64,000 bases of DNA from Hyperoodon ampullatus (GCA_949752795.1 OX457070.1:31446788-31510787), one strand, 5' to 3'; positions 20,276 to 32,402 are shown, counted from the stretch's first letter. Notes: generated by a model not told the origin, from the sequence alone. Numbers and translations are program-made.

Positions 20276-21608
20276 ATGTATCCAGTGAAAGTCACATGAG
20301 ATATGTAACTCTCTCAGGAAATGCAATGGCTCAATGTATTAGTATTATTTTGATGGGATGTGCTGGGGAGACCAAGACATTGGTTTTTAAAGTCATGGAA
20401 ACATTGCATTTTGGTTGAATTCCTAAGTAGGAAGGATAAACTTTTCTTTCTCTTCGAGTGGTATTTATGTTATTCACAAGAAACATGATTGATAACACAT
20501 AAGAGGGAAGCAATAGTATATTTATGTGAGACCCACACAAAGTAATCCCACATGGAGAAATATTCTATAACACAATCATTAAGGATGGCTTGATCAAAGT
20601 GTTCCTTTTCCTCCAAGGAAAAATATGTCTTTTAATAACTGAATAATTCATCTATTTTGATTCTTCAGACTAGATTATGACCTGAAGTTACTGCAGTACT
20701 ACCGGAAATCAAGTTTGATTTTGTAATATAGTCAAATGAATACTTTAGAGTGCCATGTCTGAGATCAATAAGGAAGTGGTAACTACATTTACTGCCATAT
20801 GATGATATTGATGTAAAAACATAACGGTCAAAATTATAAAATCAATTTCATAATTTAATCAGAAATGTTTATTGATACTATTAAAGTCGAATTCAATAGC
20901 TTCTGGTATGTAGTTAATTTCCTACCTGTCAGAAAAATGTATTGAAATGTTCTTTCTTAAAAATGATTGGAGTTAATTCAGTAGAGAAAACAGCAAAGTT
21001 TCATGCTAATAGATAGATATTTCTTCTCTCTCCAATCCTTGGTGGTGAATGCTGGAAGTTTTCTGTTTGGTTCTTTTAAATATGACAAAACAAGGAAATA
21101 TCCACCAGCCACCCAAGTGATTGGCATTGTCTTCCCCTAAAATGTAATCTATTGTCTTCTTGGGATGAAGACAGAGTTTTAACTTTACTGCAAAACTGAA
21201 GAAATGAATAAGCAACATGTGTATAAAGATGTGAGAGGAGTGTAAAGGCTCAATAGCCCCTTGTAAAATAACATCTAGTTAAAAAAATAAATAAGAAAGA
21301 GAAAGTTCTAGAGACTGGGATTTTTTGATGCTCTTACTTTGTCACTAGCTAGTAGTTTTGATCTTTATTCACTTTAAGTTGGAGGTATCTTAATTGAAGC
21401 AAAAGACACTTAAAAGAATGTCTGTAAGTGTGACTTGTATGTTTGAAATAAAGCTCTTATGGATTGTGAGAACCCATCCAACTCATCCAATTAAATGAGA
21501 TAAAGACCAAGTTCTGAAGGTTTAGTGGTTCATTCAGATGTATGAAACATCTGTATGTCATGACCAATAACAATTTTGACAGCCTTCGTGGTTCTTTAGA
21601 AGTTATCA
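20276..21608. other. Unique AT-rich sequence, no gene seen
   Basis: About 1.3 kb with no repeat or exon that I recognise. Several runs look slowly evolving in style (AT-rich with few simple repeats), but this cannot be tested here. Confidence 0.45.
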
Positions 21609-21985
21609 TTTTCTTGTTTAAAACCTAATAATGGTTCCCTACTGTGTGGTGAATGAAGTCAAGTTTTCTTATACGGGGATTCAAGAGTTTTTACTCTCTG
21701 CCCATACTGTTTTCTGCTCATCCTCTCCCTCTTCTTCACTCATTCCACTTTGGTCAAACTTGCCTTTAAACTCTCCCTCAAATGGCCCATGCCTTCTTCT
21801 TTGTCCGTGATTGTTCCCAAAACTATTTTCTGCTTATCACTCAAAAAAATTGATTCATGTCCTATTTCACCTTGTATTTGCATTTTCTCTTTGGTGTCGC
21901 TTCACCAGTTCGACGATAAGCTCCTTGGAGGTTGGTACTGGGTCCTGCATCCTCCAGAACATTAAGCAAATGCACACGGAGTGGT
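21609..21985 (+). repeat. L2 relic
   Basis: A pyrimidine-rich L2 3' part: 'tgtttaaaacctaataatggttccctactg' (21616-21645), 'cttgcctttaaactctccctcaaatgg' (21759-21785) and 'cgacgataagctccttggaggttgg' (21911-21935). The last corresponds to the 'taagctccttgagggcaggg' block of L2. Confidence 0.7.
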
Positions 21986-22124
21986 TGCTCAGAGCATTTG
22001 GTCAACTGAATGTTCTGTGAAATTGTTAAGATTAGAGTTCCCAGAGGCAGAATTTTGGAATGCAGCCAGATTCACGCTTTGGGTATGCTTCAATTCATTG
22101 CAATGAATCAGAATGGAACAGTAT

Positions 22125-22445
22125 TCTTTTTTTTCTTTTTGGCTGTGTTGTGTCTTCTTTGCTGCGCGTGGGCTTTCTCTAGTTGTGGAAAGCAGGGGCT
22201 ATTCTTCCTTGCGGTGCACAGGCTTCTCATTGCTGTGGCTTCTCGTTGCGGAGCGCGGGCTTCAGTAGTTGCAGCACGCGGGCTCAGTAGTTGTGGCTTG
22301 TGGGCTCTAGAGCACAGGCTCAGTAGTTGTGGCACACGGGCTTTGTTGCTCCATGGCATGTGGGATCTTCCCAGATGAGCGTTCGAAGCCATGTCCCCTG
22401 CATTGGAAGGTGGATTCGTAACCACTGTGCCACCAGGGAAGCCCC
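22125..22445 (-). mobile_element. Older CHR-type tRNA-derived SINE (long form)
   Basis: A minus-strand SINE whose tRNA-like head (22375-22445) resembles the CHR-2 copies. The body, however, is longer and contains repeated 'agtagttg(t/c)(g/a)gc' units at about 22266, 22288 and 22321 that the CHR-2 copies lack. The 3' tail appears as a T-run at 22127-22139. It fits the older CHR lineage shared by Cetacea, hippos and ruminants. The flanks are too decayed for a certain TSD ('agtattctt' against 'atcattctt' is possible). Confidence 0.85.
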
Positions 22446-22489
22446 ATCATTCTTAATTAAAACCAAAATTTCTGCACCAGGTGGAACTA

Positions 22490-22630
22490 CAGGTCTCATT
22501 GTACAAAGGAGAGAATGAAGGCTCAAAAAGTTCACAAAGATGTTTAGCATCAGAGTCACCATCAGACCCTAGGTCTCCTGACCCCCATTCACTCCTCCTT
22601 TTGCTATACCATGAACCTCCTGAGGAGCTA
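22490..22630 (-). repeat. Probable MIR relic
   Basis: A diverged reverse-complement MIR core: 'acaaaggagagaatgaaggctcaaaaagttcac' followed by 'tcagagtcaccatcagaccctaggtctcctgacccc'. Confidence 0.5.
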
Positions 22631-23404
22631 ATTCTAATTATCCACAAATGGTAAGAAAGGAGAGACGGGTTGCTTTAAAAATAAAATCCTTTGAATATGA
22701 GGTGATGCTCCAGAAATTTTAAGAATTGGTAACAGAAGATACCAAAAAGTTTGCTTGGGTTCCTAACTTTGCTAATTTTTGACTTTGGGGTATAAAACAT
22801 TATTATTGAAACAAATAAAGCCAGTGGTTCAGCGAAGAACGTAGCTAGACTATGTGAAAAAATATACTGTATTTTGAAACAGAATTCACTGGATCTGTGT
22901 TCTAACTCTAGGCTTGCATGGGATCTGCCTTTAGGATTTTCCCCCTTTTTCTCTAATTGGGTTGCTCCTGACCTCCTTGGGCCAACTCCTGCTTCCTAGA
23001 AGTTGGCTTTTCCACTTATCTTGATTGCTCTTCTAATGTCAAAAACATTAAAGATTCAAGTGTAAGTAAGTTTTGTTAAGTGTCAACTAAGACTATGCCT
23101 ACACAAAAAGAAAAGGGTATATTCATGTATGAACAAATTAATACATAAGGAAATATATGGGTACTTTAATGCGAGTGTGAATCTATCTATAAAACTTATA
23201 TGTTCCAGCAAAACGAACCATAAGGCAAAACCTATTTTCCTATTAACTCTCATATAAGTTTCTAAGGGGGATAAACACCCAATCATTTGGGTTAAGATGA
23301 TCAAAGCAGGATATATAGGGCTATTGATATACACATGTAATAAGATATAAAGAAGACTATATAAGATATAAAGAACACTATAGTACTTTTATGACGTAAA
23401 ATCC
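22631..23404. other. Unique AT-rich sequence, no gene seen
   Basis: No repeat or exon recognised. Short repeated words 'agatataaagaa' occur at 23343-23373. Confidence 0.45.
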
Positions 23405-23868
23405 ATCATTCAATTACATGCTTATTATATGTTGGCCCTATACACGCTTTACACATCTCATTTAATCATTGCAATAACCTCACAATATCTATATTATGAT
23501 CTGCACTTAAATAAGCTTCAGAGCACAGTCTTTTAAGTCAGAGGTACCTGGGTTCAACCCCAACTTCCTCCCTTAATCAGCAGTGAGATCTTAAGCAAAT
23601 TCCTTAACTCTGCTAAACCTCAGTTTTTTCAACTATAAAAATGAAAGAATCATAACACATACATCATGGGATTATGATAAGTATTAAAATAGAGAATGAT
23701 AACAGAGCCCGAAGTACATTGTAGTTCTCAATAACTTAACGATTTTTGCTTATTATTACTACAGATGAGGAAACTGAGTCTTAAAGAAGTGAAATCACTT
23801 GTCCAAGTCCACACAGCAAGTAACTGGAAGAACTGAAATTTAAACGCAGGTCTCTCCCAGTTTCGTGT
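23405..23868 (-). repeat. MIR relic split by a second MIR
   Basis: The left part (23430-23512: 'ttacacatctcatttaatcattgcaataacctc') and the right part (23758-23868: 'actacagatgaggaaactgagtc ... acttgtccaagtccacacagcaagtaactgg') are the two halves of one reverse-complement MIR. Between them lies a plus-oriented MIR (23518-23712). Confidence 0.75.
23518..23712 (+). repeat. MIR SINE relic inserted in a MIR
   Basis: It shows 'cagagcacagtcttttaagtcagaggtacctgggttcaacccc' (23519-23561), 'gcaaattccttaactctgctaaacctcag' (23595-23623) and 'atcatgggattatgataagtattaaaat', the MIR blocks in plus orientation. Confidence 0.75.
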
Positions 23869-23880
23869 CTGGGGGAATAT

Positions 23881-24480
23881 TGTGGGGTCCCGTGAAACAA
23901 GCAGACAATGAGGAGTGGGCCGAGGCAGAGTAAATGAGAATAGAAAAGAACGAATATACACGTGTGAAGAATATTATGAAGCAAAAGATGATTGACAAGC
24001 TGTACCAGAGAGGGAGAATGGTCATGCATGACGTCAAGGCTTTATACCTGGACAGACTAATGGAAAAAGGAGGAAGCTTTTGGTGCTCTCGGACTGGAGC
24101 TTAGGAGCCCAGACCTGCTGCTGCCAAAACTGCCTACGGAATGTTGCCTTGAGGTAACCAGAACCATGGTCAGGGCTGCCTTCTCTGGGGCTCTAGAGGC
24201 TGTAGTTCCTCTGCGCCTGCTGTCACCATACCATCAGAAATTCCTAGCGACTGCTGTGCTGTTGAAATAAGAAGCAGAGAAAAAAAAAAAAAACACTGCT
24301 TCTGTCTTTCCTCCCACTTTCTAATCTTCAAACAGTTCCTCCAACTGGCAGGACATGGACGAGAAGTCAGCTGGCAAGGAATCTGGGAAATGTAGTTTGC
24401 AGGCTTCCAGCCCCAGCAGTACCCAGCAGAGTGTAGAAGGGAAGGCTGTGGGCCTGAGAAACAAAAGATAAATAACCAAC
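23881..24480. other. Unclassified block, possibly an ancient LTR or transposon
   Basis: It starts TGTGGGGTCCCG at 23881 and could end CA at 24480-24481. The composition is GC-richer than the flanks, with a 13-base A-run at 24281-24293 and the phrase 'gggaaatgtagtttgcaggcttccagcccc' at 24387-24416, which I believe belongs to a dispersed mammalian repeat that I cannot name. No matching TSD was found. It carries no coding sequence. Confidence 0.35.
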
Positions 24481-24481
24481 A

Positions 24482-26215
24482 TGGGGGGAAACATTATAAG
24501 AATTAGGAGCTTCAGGGGGAAGAAATGGTTTTAGAGAAAATAAGTTGTTTCAGTATAGATAACTTATATCACAGAGAAAGGTAAATGCTTCTGCTCTTAG
24601 AAATGCATTAAAAATAGGTTACATTATTTGTTGGAACAGACCTGTAAAAGTTAATTAAATTCCATTACCTATGATCATGTTTTAGCTTTAAAAGGAAAAC
24701 TAATTAAAGTAAAATATAATAAATATAACAACTGGGTAATGTGTATATATCAGCCTCTCCATATTTGTCTTATCAGGTGCTACATAACAGACTTACATTT
24801 TTATTCATCTACGGGCCTCTAATAATTGAGAAGAAGTCACTCAAGTGAGGAAGATCTGTAGGTGTATGAACTGTAAGTTGGTTCCATTTTCTTTTTATAA
24901 CATACATATAATATCCCTAGGGATTGGAACACTGATGCTTTGGCATGAAAAGTTCTCAAGCTACTAGACTTCATCTAAACTTGGTGGTAAAGCCCTTGAC
25001 TTTTTCCCTTGTACCCTAGAAGAAAATATGGAAGAATTATTGATCACTTTCTGAGTATTTCTTTTCCCTCAGGTCCATTCCTTGCCACAGTACTTACTTT
25101 CCTCCCCCCACCCTCCCCCTTTTTTTCCCTTTGTTCAGTTAAAGCAGAAAGCACATGTATCATGAGACTCTTAGACAATTTTTAAAGAAGATTAGGGATG
25201 CTTTTTGGAAATTTTCTACATTGCAACTCTCCCTTTATCTGTAAACATGAAGTCTGTACCATCAAGTTCAGAACTTACGGCTGAAGAAGGTATCTTTTAA
25301 AAAATAATTTGCCTATAACATTAAAATTTTTTTAAAATGGAAGGATATATTTTAATCTCATCCTATGACCATTTTCATTCTATGACCAAAAATTTTAGTG
25401 ACCCTCCCTTCTTTAATTTTCATCATCTTCCTTGGTAATTAGGGGACAAAACAGCTAACAGCATATGAACTTTTCACCCTTGTATCAATTGTCTAGTTCT
25501 TTGCCTATTTGAAAACATAGATCAAGTTCTTAACTTACTTTGAAGCTTTTCCTGACTGTACCAATTTATAGCAGTCTCAACAGCTTTTGGAAAGTGGCTT
25601 TACAAAGACATCCAGGCTTCACATCATATTAGTTAGGATTGGACTAAGGAGGGATTCCCACTCTCATTTATCCAGGAAAGTATTGGATAAATGAGGTGAT
25701 GATGACCAGGCCCACTAAAATGGTTATATTTATCCCTTGTCAGCTCCCCATCTATGAAGATGTGTCCTCCTAATCTCTGCTATAGCCCTTGCTTCTTTGA
25801 TTCATAGCCTGGTTTCTAGTGTTCCAGATTCTCCATGCCCAGTTCCACGAACTGCTGCCAATAGCTAGATGAACTGCCTCCACGGTGGCTAGGGCAGATC
25901 CTAGCAATACTTACCAATGTGTGTGTTTCCCCTCCTCTTTCTGGAACATTCCCCAAGCCCACTGAATCTAGGTAAAGCTGTGGGACTGATTCTGGTCAAT
26001 GGGGTGTAAATAGACTCCGCCTCTTAAATCTCCATGAGATTCTTGGCTTTCTTGCTTTCCTCCTTCCTTGTGCAGTTGCAGAGGATTTAATGGGGCTCCA
26101 GTCAGAACCACTTACTAGGTACAACCTGAATCGCTGAGTCTTGCCTGGAGCAGAGCTGGCTGACCTATACCAGTAGAAAATTAATTGCTATTGGGTAAAG
26201 TGGCTGATAGGTATC
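24482..26215. other. Unique sequence, no gene seen
   Basis: About 1.7 kb with no recognised repeat. Pyrimidine-rich patches occur near 25103-25133. Confidence 0.45.
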
Positions 26216-26255
26216 ATCATCATCATCACCACTACCACCACCATCATCAGCAACA
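26216..26255 (+). repeat. (ATC)n / (ACC)n trinucleotide repeat
   Basis: About five ATC units followed by ACC and ATC variants. It is short and imperfect. Confidence 0.85.
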
Positions 26256-26299
26256 GCCTTCTGTGCCTCTCTAATGAATACATACATCTTGAAGAAAAC

Positions 26300-26405
26300 C
26301 ATTTGACAAATTTAACACCTTAGTCTTAAAGAGATTAAGTAGTTTGCTCAAAGCCCCAGAGTTGGTAAGTGGCAAACCCAAGTCTGCATTATCAGATTTA
26401 AGTTA
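26300..26405 (-). repeat. MIR SINE relic
   Basis: A reverse-complement MIR core: 'aaagagattaagtagtttgctcaaagccccagag' (26328-26361) and 'ggcaaacccaagtctgcattatcag'. Confidence 0.7.
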
Positions 26406-26840
26406 ATTTAACCTCACAGCTAACCATTAACCTATAACCTGATTGCCACCATAGCTCTAGCATCAGGATACCTGGAGATGTTTTAGGTCAGTTAGAAAGG
26501 TCTACCAGTTGCCCTCTGGCAGACTGAAGAGCAATATGCGATGAAATGTAACTGACAGATATCAGGCAGAGGAGGAGGAAGCTGTGTGGAACCTCTGGCT
26601 ATTCATTCAGCCTGAGTGCATCATTTTGCACCTCTAATAACCCCCACTGAAGGGTATCAACCACATCTTTACCACTTCCACCTGCACCCAGCCTAATAAG
26701 ACCAAGCCCTGCCCCTCATGCAGCCACAAAACCCCAAATGGGGAATTCAAGGATTTGTTGAAAAAGGTCAGGGCTAGTTTTTCAACTTGATGCACTAGAT
26801 GGGGTTAAGAAGAGAGGTCAAGTGATCCAACCTCCTACTT
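26406..26840. other. Unique sequence, no gene seen
   Basis: No repeat or exon recognised. Confidence 0.45.
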
Positions 26841-26851
26841 CAAGGATACTC

Positions 26852-27066
26852 GGGGCTTCCCTGGTGGCGCAGTGGTTGAGAGTCTGCCTGCTGATGCAGG
26901 GGACGCGGGTTCATGCCCCGGTCCGGGAAGATCCCACATGCCGCTGAGCGGCTGGGCCCGTGAGCCATGGCCGCTGAGCCTGCGTGTCTGGAGCCTGTGC
27001 TCCGCAACGGGAGAGGCCACAACAGTGAGAGGCCCGTGTACTGCAAAAAACAAAACAAAACAAAAA
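26852..27066 (+). mobile_element. CHR-2-type tRNA-derived SINE
   Basis: A full-length element with A box TGGCGCAGTGG (26864-26874) and an A/AAAAC tail (27044-27066). The TSD is AAGGATACTC (26842-26851) against AAGAATACTC (27067-27076), with one difference. Confidence 0.93.
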
Positions 27067-27076
27067 AAGAATACTC

Positions 27077-28059
27077 AAATAGCGTCTGAGTTTTCCACTG
27101 GATAATTTTAGAAAGCCCTGTCATTTATCCTGTGAGATGAAAGGAACACCAAGAAGAGGCAATGTACATTTTTCCTTTGTTCTTTATGGCTTTTCTAAGC
27201 ATCTGTTTTAAAAGGGTATATGAGAGCAAGCAAAAAAAAAAAAAAAAGGCCATGTTTTAGACTATAGCTCATTGGTATTAGATTGATCACTTTTGATCCA
27301 CCAGGGCTTCAGCTTCTAACTCTGGATTTCTACTTTCCATTCCTGCTTCTGGCCCCTTGGTTTTAGCCTTTGCTTCAAGGACTGCTTTGGATTCTTCAGA
27401 TTTCAGCTTTACACCCAACTCCTTGCTCAACCTCTGATTTTGGGAAGTTCCTTCGTCTATAATGGCTGAGTGGTATTGCCCACCAATCCCTACTTCACCC
27501 CCCAGAAAATTGCAGAGACTTTTTTTTATCAGGGAATGAGAATTAAGACAACAGAGCACTAGTGAACATATGATCCTGTGGCCTTAAAACAGGTTCAAAT
27601 TTCAGTTCTTTCTTATCTGCCAGGACCTATATCATTTGTCACAGACTTAGAGCAAATGACTATTGTCTTCAGATTCCATCAGCAATATGCATCGGGGGCT
27701 CAGCCAGAGGCTAGTGCCTTTATCCTCACGCTCCAAATGGGGCTCACTCTTTACTGATGGTGCTATTCGGAACTTGATGGGACACCAGATGTTCCAGCAG
27801 CCTTTCCTTAATGTGAAGCTTCTCTGATCAGAAAGCTGAGTGGCTATATTTGCATATGAAACTGTTTTCTAAGGCAGTGCTGGGAATATTAAGTGGTGAT
27901 ACTCCATGGAGCTCTGGAGACTTGAGTCCTTAGCAGTGATTTAGGAAGACCCGTTGCAGATGACTACAGTGAAATTGGTAAGCTGTGCAATTGATGGCCT
28001 TGATGGGGTCCTGAGGAGTGTCTCTCAAGTTAGCTAGAACTTATGGCCTTGAATTATTC
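27077..28059. other. Unique sequence with candidate regulatory words
   Basis: An A-run lies at 27232-27247. The minus-strand ORF 27287-27559 (90 codons) is acidic and Lys/Glu/Ala-rich at its C-terminus but matches nothing I know. The stretch 27660-28040 contains an octamer-like ATTTGCATATG (27849-27859). No exon is supported. Confidence 0.4.
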
Positions 28060-28200
28060 TCAGTGCTTCCAGGATGGATTAAAAGATGATGGAGACCCTC
28101 CCCTGAAGGAACTTACAGTCTAGTTGTGTAGGTAAGACAAACACACAGGAACATTACAAGGTGACATATGTGAGCAAGGTGAAAGTGTGGGATTGAAGGT
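28060..28200 (-). repeat. L2 relic (fragment)
   Basis: The 'cccctgaaggaacttacagtctag' block (28101-28124) followed by a 'gtaggtaagacaaacacacagg' stretch resembles the reverse complement of L2. Confidence 0.6.
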
Positions 28201-30200
28201 GAAGCCGGGGTCATTCTGCTTGTCTTTTTTTCCATGGACTTAAAAATCTCCCGATAAAGTAAAAAAAGAGGCATCAGCATCTGACTACTCTTTGTTGTTT
28301 ATTTCTAAATTCCGGATGACTTAGTCATGATTTTCAAAGCTGATAATAAACCAAATGTGATTGCTTTGAATATGCAGAGGTGGAAAATGAGCTATGCCTT
28401 CTTTATTAGGGATTTAGAATAGCACTTTCATAATATAAATCCTGTCCTGTGCCTATTCCACCTGAGACTTTCAGACAGTTGCTAAACCTTAGTGCTTGAA
28501 GGCATCAAATGTCACCGCTTGTTTTATCTTCCTACTTTTATTCACCTGCATATACGTTAGCATTTACAGTCTAGTGAGAGGTCTTCATTTCTGTGGAAGA
28601 ATCTAAAGTGGTTAACAGGTTTATGCAGACTAAATTTTGATGGTCAATTTGATTGGATCGACAAGTATCAGGCAACCTGAAAACTTTAGCTCTAATGAAT
28701 GTAATTTTGGCTGTATGTAATTCTACTATAATCTTGGAATTTGTTTTTCAGACTCCAGACATGAATGCTATAGAAAAACACAAGGACTGCTTGGATCATA
28801 AGCCAAATACAGACACAGAAATGAGGTACAGTGCAATAACACTGCTCAGGTTCTGAAACAATGAGGAATTCTTTTGAGGGATTTTGGACAATGTGGAGAA
28901 ACAGTTACCAAAGCCGCAGGAATGCCAGGCCTTAAGCCCAGGCTACAGAATCTGAGTTTAAAGAGATGATGATGGATTACCCAATTCTTCCCTAAGACCC
29001 TTCTCAGAATCCCATGGTGAATGAAGCCCTGGTCAACACGTTCTTCACAAGGTTGTGGTAGTAACTGAGAATGAGCAAGGATAGGGAATAAAGTTGAAAC
29101 TAGAACGAAAGGGAATGAACTATGAAGATGGGCTCAGTCCCTTAATCTTTTAAAGATATTTTCCAGGTGGAGCGACTGAGCTGTGTAACATTTCCAAACG
29201 TGTAGATAAATCTCCTCATCTATCATGATGTCACCAACGACCCTGAAAATCTGCAATCCATGGTTCATCGTGAAAACATTTCATGGATGCTTTATTATTT
29301 TTCATGAAGAAGGGTAAACTCAGGTTTTCGGAATTTGGAGCGTGCTCATTACGGGCTCAGGCTGAAGTGCAAGTGTGTTTGAATTCAACCTTCAGCATGA
29401 GGATGTTTGAGTATAAAGCTACAAGGTCCTTTATTAAATTTAAAATCGTGGGTTATGTGTTGAATGGCCTGCATTCCATCCCATTGTTTAAATCCATCAA
29501 ATAGTCACTCTGGAACTATTTCTAACAATTGGGATGACTTCATTTGTGTTTGTTTTCCTTTTCTATTAATCCATGACAAACTGTGAAATTTGCCATTTTT
29601 ACCATAACCAGGCCATGAAATTTGTCATCTCTCTCTGTAATTTACATGGAGCCTTGGCTATAGATACATTTCAGGCAGGATGATTACTTTCCATCTGATG
29701 CAGAGGACAGGACAAAGGAGGGATACACACAGAATAGAACACAAACAAATTCAGAGCAGACATCAGGAAGGGCTTTCTTCCCCTTTTTTTCTTTAATGCT
29801 GTAAAGTCCTCTAAAATGTGCCGACTGCCTCCCAGAGAAAAAAAAAGTTGATGGGACAAACTAAGGCACTCTAGTCAAATCCAAGAAACAATACAGTGGC
29901 ACTCTGGGGAGAGGGGAGAACTTAAAAGTTGAGATGTCTTGACAAACTGCAATGAGTTGGAGGGATGTGGGGTGAAATCATATGAGTAATATGGTCGGGA
30001 GGCATCTGGAAGTGGAGTTTCGGAGGCATGCCACCGTAACAGTATGAGAGTTTTAAAGCTTGTTCACAAGCAATTGTTCCTGGGATGGTGAATTTCCCCT
30101 TCTCTTTTGACTCCAATATTGAACATAAATTAGTTTCTTCCATGTCAGGTGAATGAAAAGTCCACTGAACCATTTGAGTTGAAAATTAGATTGGACATTT
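28201..30200. other. Unique sequence, no gene seen
   Basis: About 2 kb without a recognised repeat or exon. Short ORFs such as 28653-28856 and 29283-29504 have no recognisable domain. Confidence 0.45.
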
Positions 30201-30212
30201 TGCAAGGAAGTT

Positions 30213-30422
30213 TTTTTTTTTTTTTTTTTTGCGGTACACAGGCCTCTCACTAATGTGGCCTCTCCCGTTGCGGATCGCAGGCTCCGGACGCGCAGGCTCA
30301 GCGGCCATGGCTCACGGGCCCAGCCGCTCCGCGGCATGTGGGATCTTCCCACACCGGGGCACGAACCCGTGTCCCCTGCATCAGCAGGCGGACTCGCAAC
30401 CACTGCGCCACCAGGGAAGCCC
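30213..30422 (-). mobile_element. CHR-2-type tRNA-derived SINE
   Basis: A full-length minus-strand element. The tail appears as a T-run at 30213-30230. The TSD is TGCAAGGAAGTT (30201-30212) against TGCAAAGAAGTT (30423-30434), with one difference. Confidence 0.95.
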
Positions 30423-30434
30423 TGCAAAGAAGTT

Positions 30435-30850
30435 CTTATATCTGTTTTTAATGATCTTCTTCTTGGTTGGGAGAAGCAAGGAAAGAAAAGAGTTTTCACT
30501 GTCCATTTGCCTGACGTGCAAAATACAGCATCTTCCTGGAACTGTTGACTTCAGCAAGCAACGGCTAACCGACCACTGAAAGGAAGGTCTCTCAGCCAAG
30601 TAGATGTCTTACTTCTCCACTGTAGATATGACTTTGGTGTTGTGAGGCTCCCCTGAAGGAGGAGAATTATGGCTCTGTTTGACAGTGGCTATGAGGCTAG
30701 AAATGAAGGGGATGAGAAGGAGGAGACCTCTAAGTGATATCTCATTCCCCTGTGTTCCCATCTCTTCCTGACCAGAGGTAGTGAGAGAGCAGGTGGGTAC
30801 CACATAATCACATGAGCCCTAGGAGACTGAAGGTTACTTAAAAAGACACT
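30435..30850. other. Unique sequence, no gene seen
   Basis: No repeat or exon recognised. A T-run at 30849-30864 precedes the L1 fragment. Confidence 0.45.
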
Positions 30851-30864
30851 TTTTTTTTTTTTTT

Positions 30865-30962
30865 TACCAAATTGCATTCCAGAATGGATATACCAATTTA
30901 TATTAATAACAGCCTGTCCACCTCACTCTCACCAGCACTGGACATCGTCATTTTAAAAAAGA
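30865..30962 (-). mobile_element. Old L1 fragment
   Basis: 'taccaaattgcattccagaatggatataccaattta' (30865-30900) and 'caccagcactggacatcgtca' are the reverse complement of a late ORF2 segment of an old L1M-type element. Confidence 0.65.
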
Positions 30963-31405
30963 ACTCTTAACTTGGATAATTTTAAAATTAAAAAAAAAAG
31001 GTCTGCTCTCTTACATTTCACTTTTGTGACTACCAGCGAAACTGAACCTTATATTTCCTTTATTGTAAATCACCCCCTATCCCTTTATCTCTCCTGGTGT
31101 GGCAGCCATGAGAAGGTGCCTCCCAGGCCTCCCACTTTGAAACCTACAGCCTTATTTACGCTGAGGCCACGCCTCCTGGGCTGCTTCCTGCCAATGACCG
31201 CGTGTGGAGTGTGGTGAGGATACTGAGGCAGACCCATCCCTAGGAGACGCAGAACTGCTTTGTTGACTGGCTCTGACTCCCCTATGACTTCCTGACCCTT
31301 CCTTAGACTAGAAGGCAGTCTATACCCTCTCTCTCCATCTCTGATGCCCTCCCCGCCTCCAGCCTGCTGGGCTCCCTCCTGATTTCCTTTCACACAGGCT
31401 TTTCC
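30963..31405. other. Unique sequence, no gene seen
   Basis: Moderately GC-rich around 31090-31380. The 116-codon minus ORF 31085-31435 is not recognised, and its 5' end runs into the MLT1 LTR. Confidence 0.45.
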
Positions 31406-31411
31406 CTTAAT

Positions 31412-31853
31412 GTTATGGGTTAAATTGCGTTCCACCCAAGTTCATATTTTGAAGTCTTACCCCCCCAATACTTCAGAAGCTGACTTTATTCAGACATAGG
31501 GTTGTTGCAGATGTAGCTAGTTAAGATGAGGTCACCCTGAAATATGATGGGCCCCTAATCCAAAATGACTGGTCTCCTTCTACAAAGAGCACCATGTGAA
31601 GATACAGACACTTACAGAGGGAAGATGAACTGAGGACATGAGGAGAAAACCATCTACAAGCCTAGGAACCGCTGAGACCACCAGAAGTTAGGGGAAAAGC
31701 ATGGAACAGACTTTCCCTTTCAGCCCTCAGAATCAACCCTGGTGACCCCTGGGTATCCAGCTTCTAGTCTCCAGATCTGTGAGCAAATAAATTCCTGGTG
31801 TTTAAGCCACCCAGTTTATGGTATTTTGTATGGCAGCCTCAGGTAACTAATAC
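31412..31853 (+). mobile_element. ERVL-MaLR solo LTR (MLT1 type)
   Basis: A near-complete LTR of about 440 bp. It has a TGTTATGGGTTAAATTG start (31412-31428), the 'gatgtagctagttaagatgaggtca' block (31510-31534), the 'cctaatccaaaatgactgg' block (31554-31572), an 'aaataaattcctggtgtttaagccacccag' block that includes the AATAAA signal (about 31786-31815), and an 'aactaataca' end (31843-31852). No internal region or second LTR is present, and there is no coding capacity. Confidence 0.9.
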
Positions 31854-32028
31854 ACCTAATAAAATCCTCCCATTTTTAATTCTGTCTTATTGTCTGCTTC
31901 TTGGACACCTGAACTAAGATAAGCTTTATATGAGCTTTTAATATATTGAAAATTAAACCTCTGTCAAAACTTTTATGTGTTTAAATACTCAACCTTCACA
32001 GGGTGTCTTTCTTTTCCTTCCTTTTTTT

Positions 32029-32230
32029 TCTTTTTTTTTCCGTACGCGGGCCTCTCACAGTTGTGGCCTCTCCCATTGCGGAGCACAGGCTCCAGACGCG
32101 TTGGCTCAGTGGCCACGGCTCACGGGTCTAGCTGCTCCGCAGCATTTGGGATCTTCCTGGACCGGGGCACGAACCCGTGTCCCCTGTATTGGCAGGCGGA
32201 CTCTCAACCACTGTGCCACCAGGGAAGCCC
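32029..32230 (-). mobile_element. CHR-2-type tRNA-derived SINE
   Basis: A full-length minus-strand element in a pyrimidine-rich target. Its tail merges with a C/T-rich tract (32009-32040), and 'ccctttttccttcc' follows the head (32229-32242), so the TSD cannot be delimited exactly. It is more diverged than the other copies (for example 'gcgttggctcagtggccacgg'). Confidence 0.9.
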
Positions 32231-32373
32231 CCTTTTTCCTTCCTATATTTCCTTCCTTCTCTCTTGCTTTCAAGTCTTTCCCTGCTGGAGAGATGATAGA
32301 TATTCACCCATTTGGTTTTTTGCTGATTGTTAAGTTCTGGCCTTTACAATTAACTCTTGAGTATATTAAGAAC

Positions 32374-32402
32374 TTTGTGTGTGTGTGTGTGTGTGTGTGT
32401 GT
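32374..32402 (+). repeat. (GT)n microsatellite
   Basis: About 14 GT units, uninterrupted. Confidence 0.95.
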
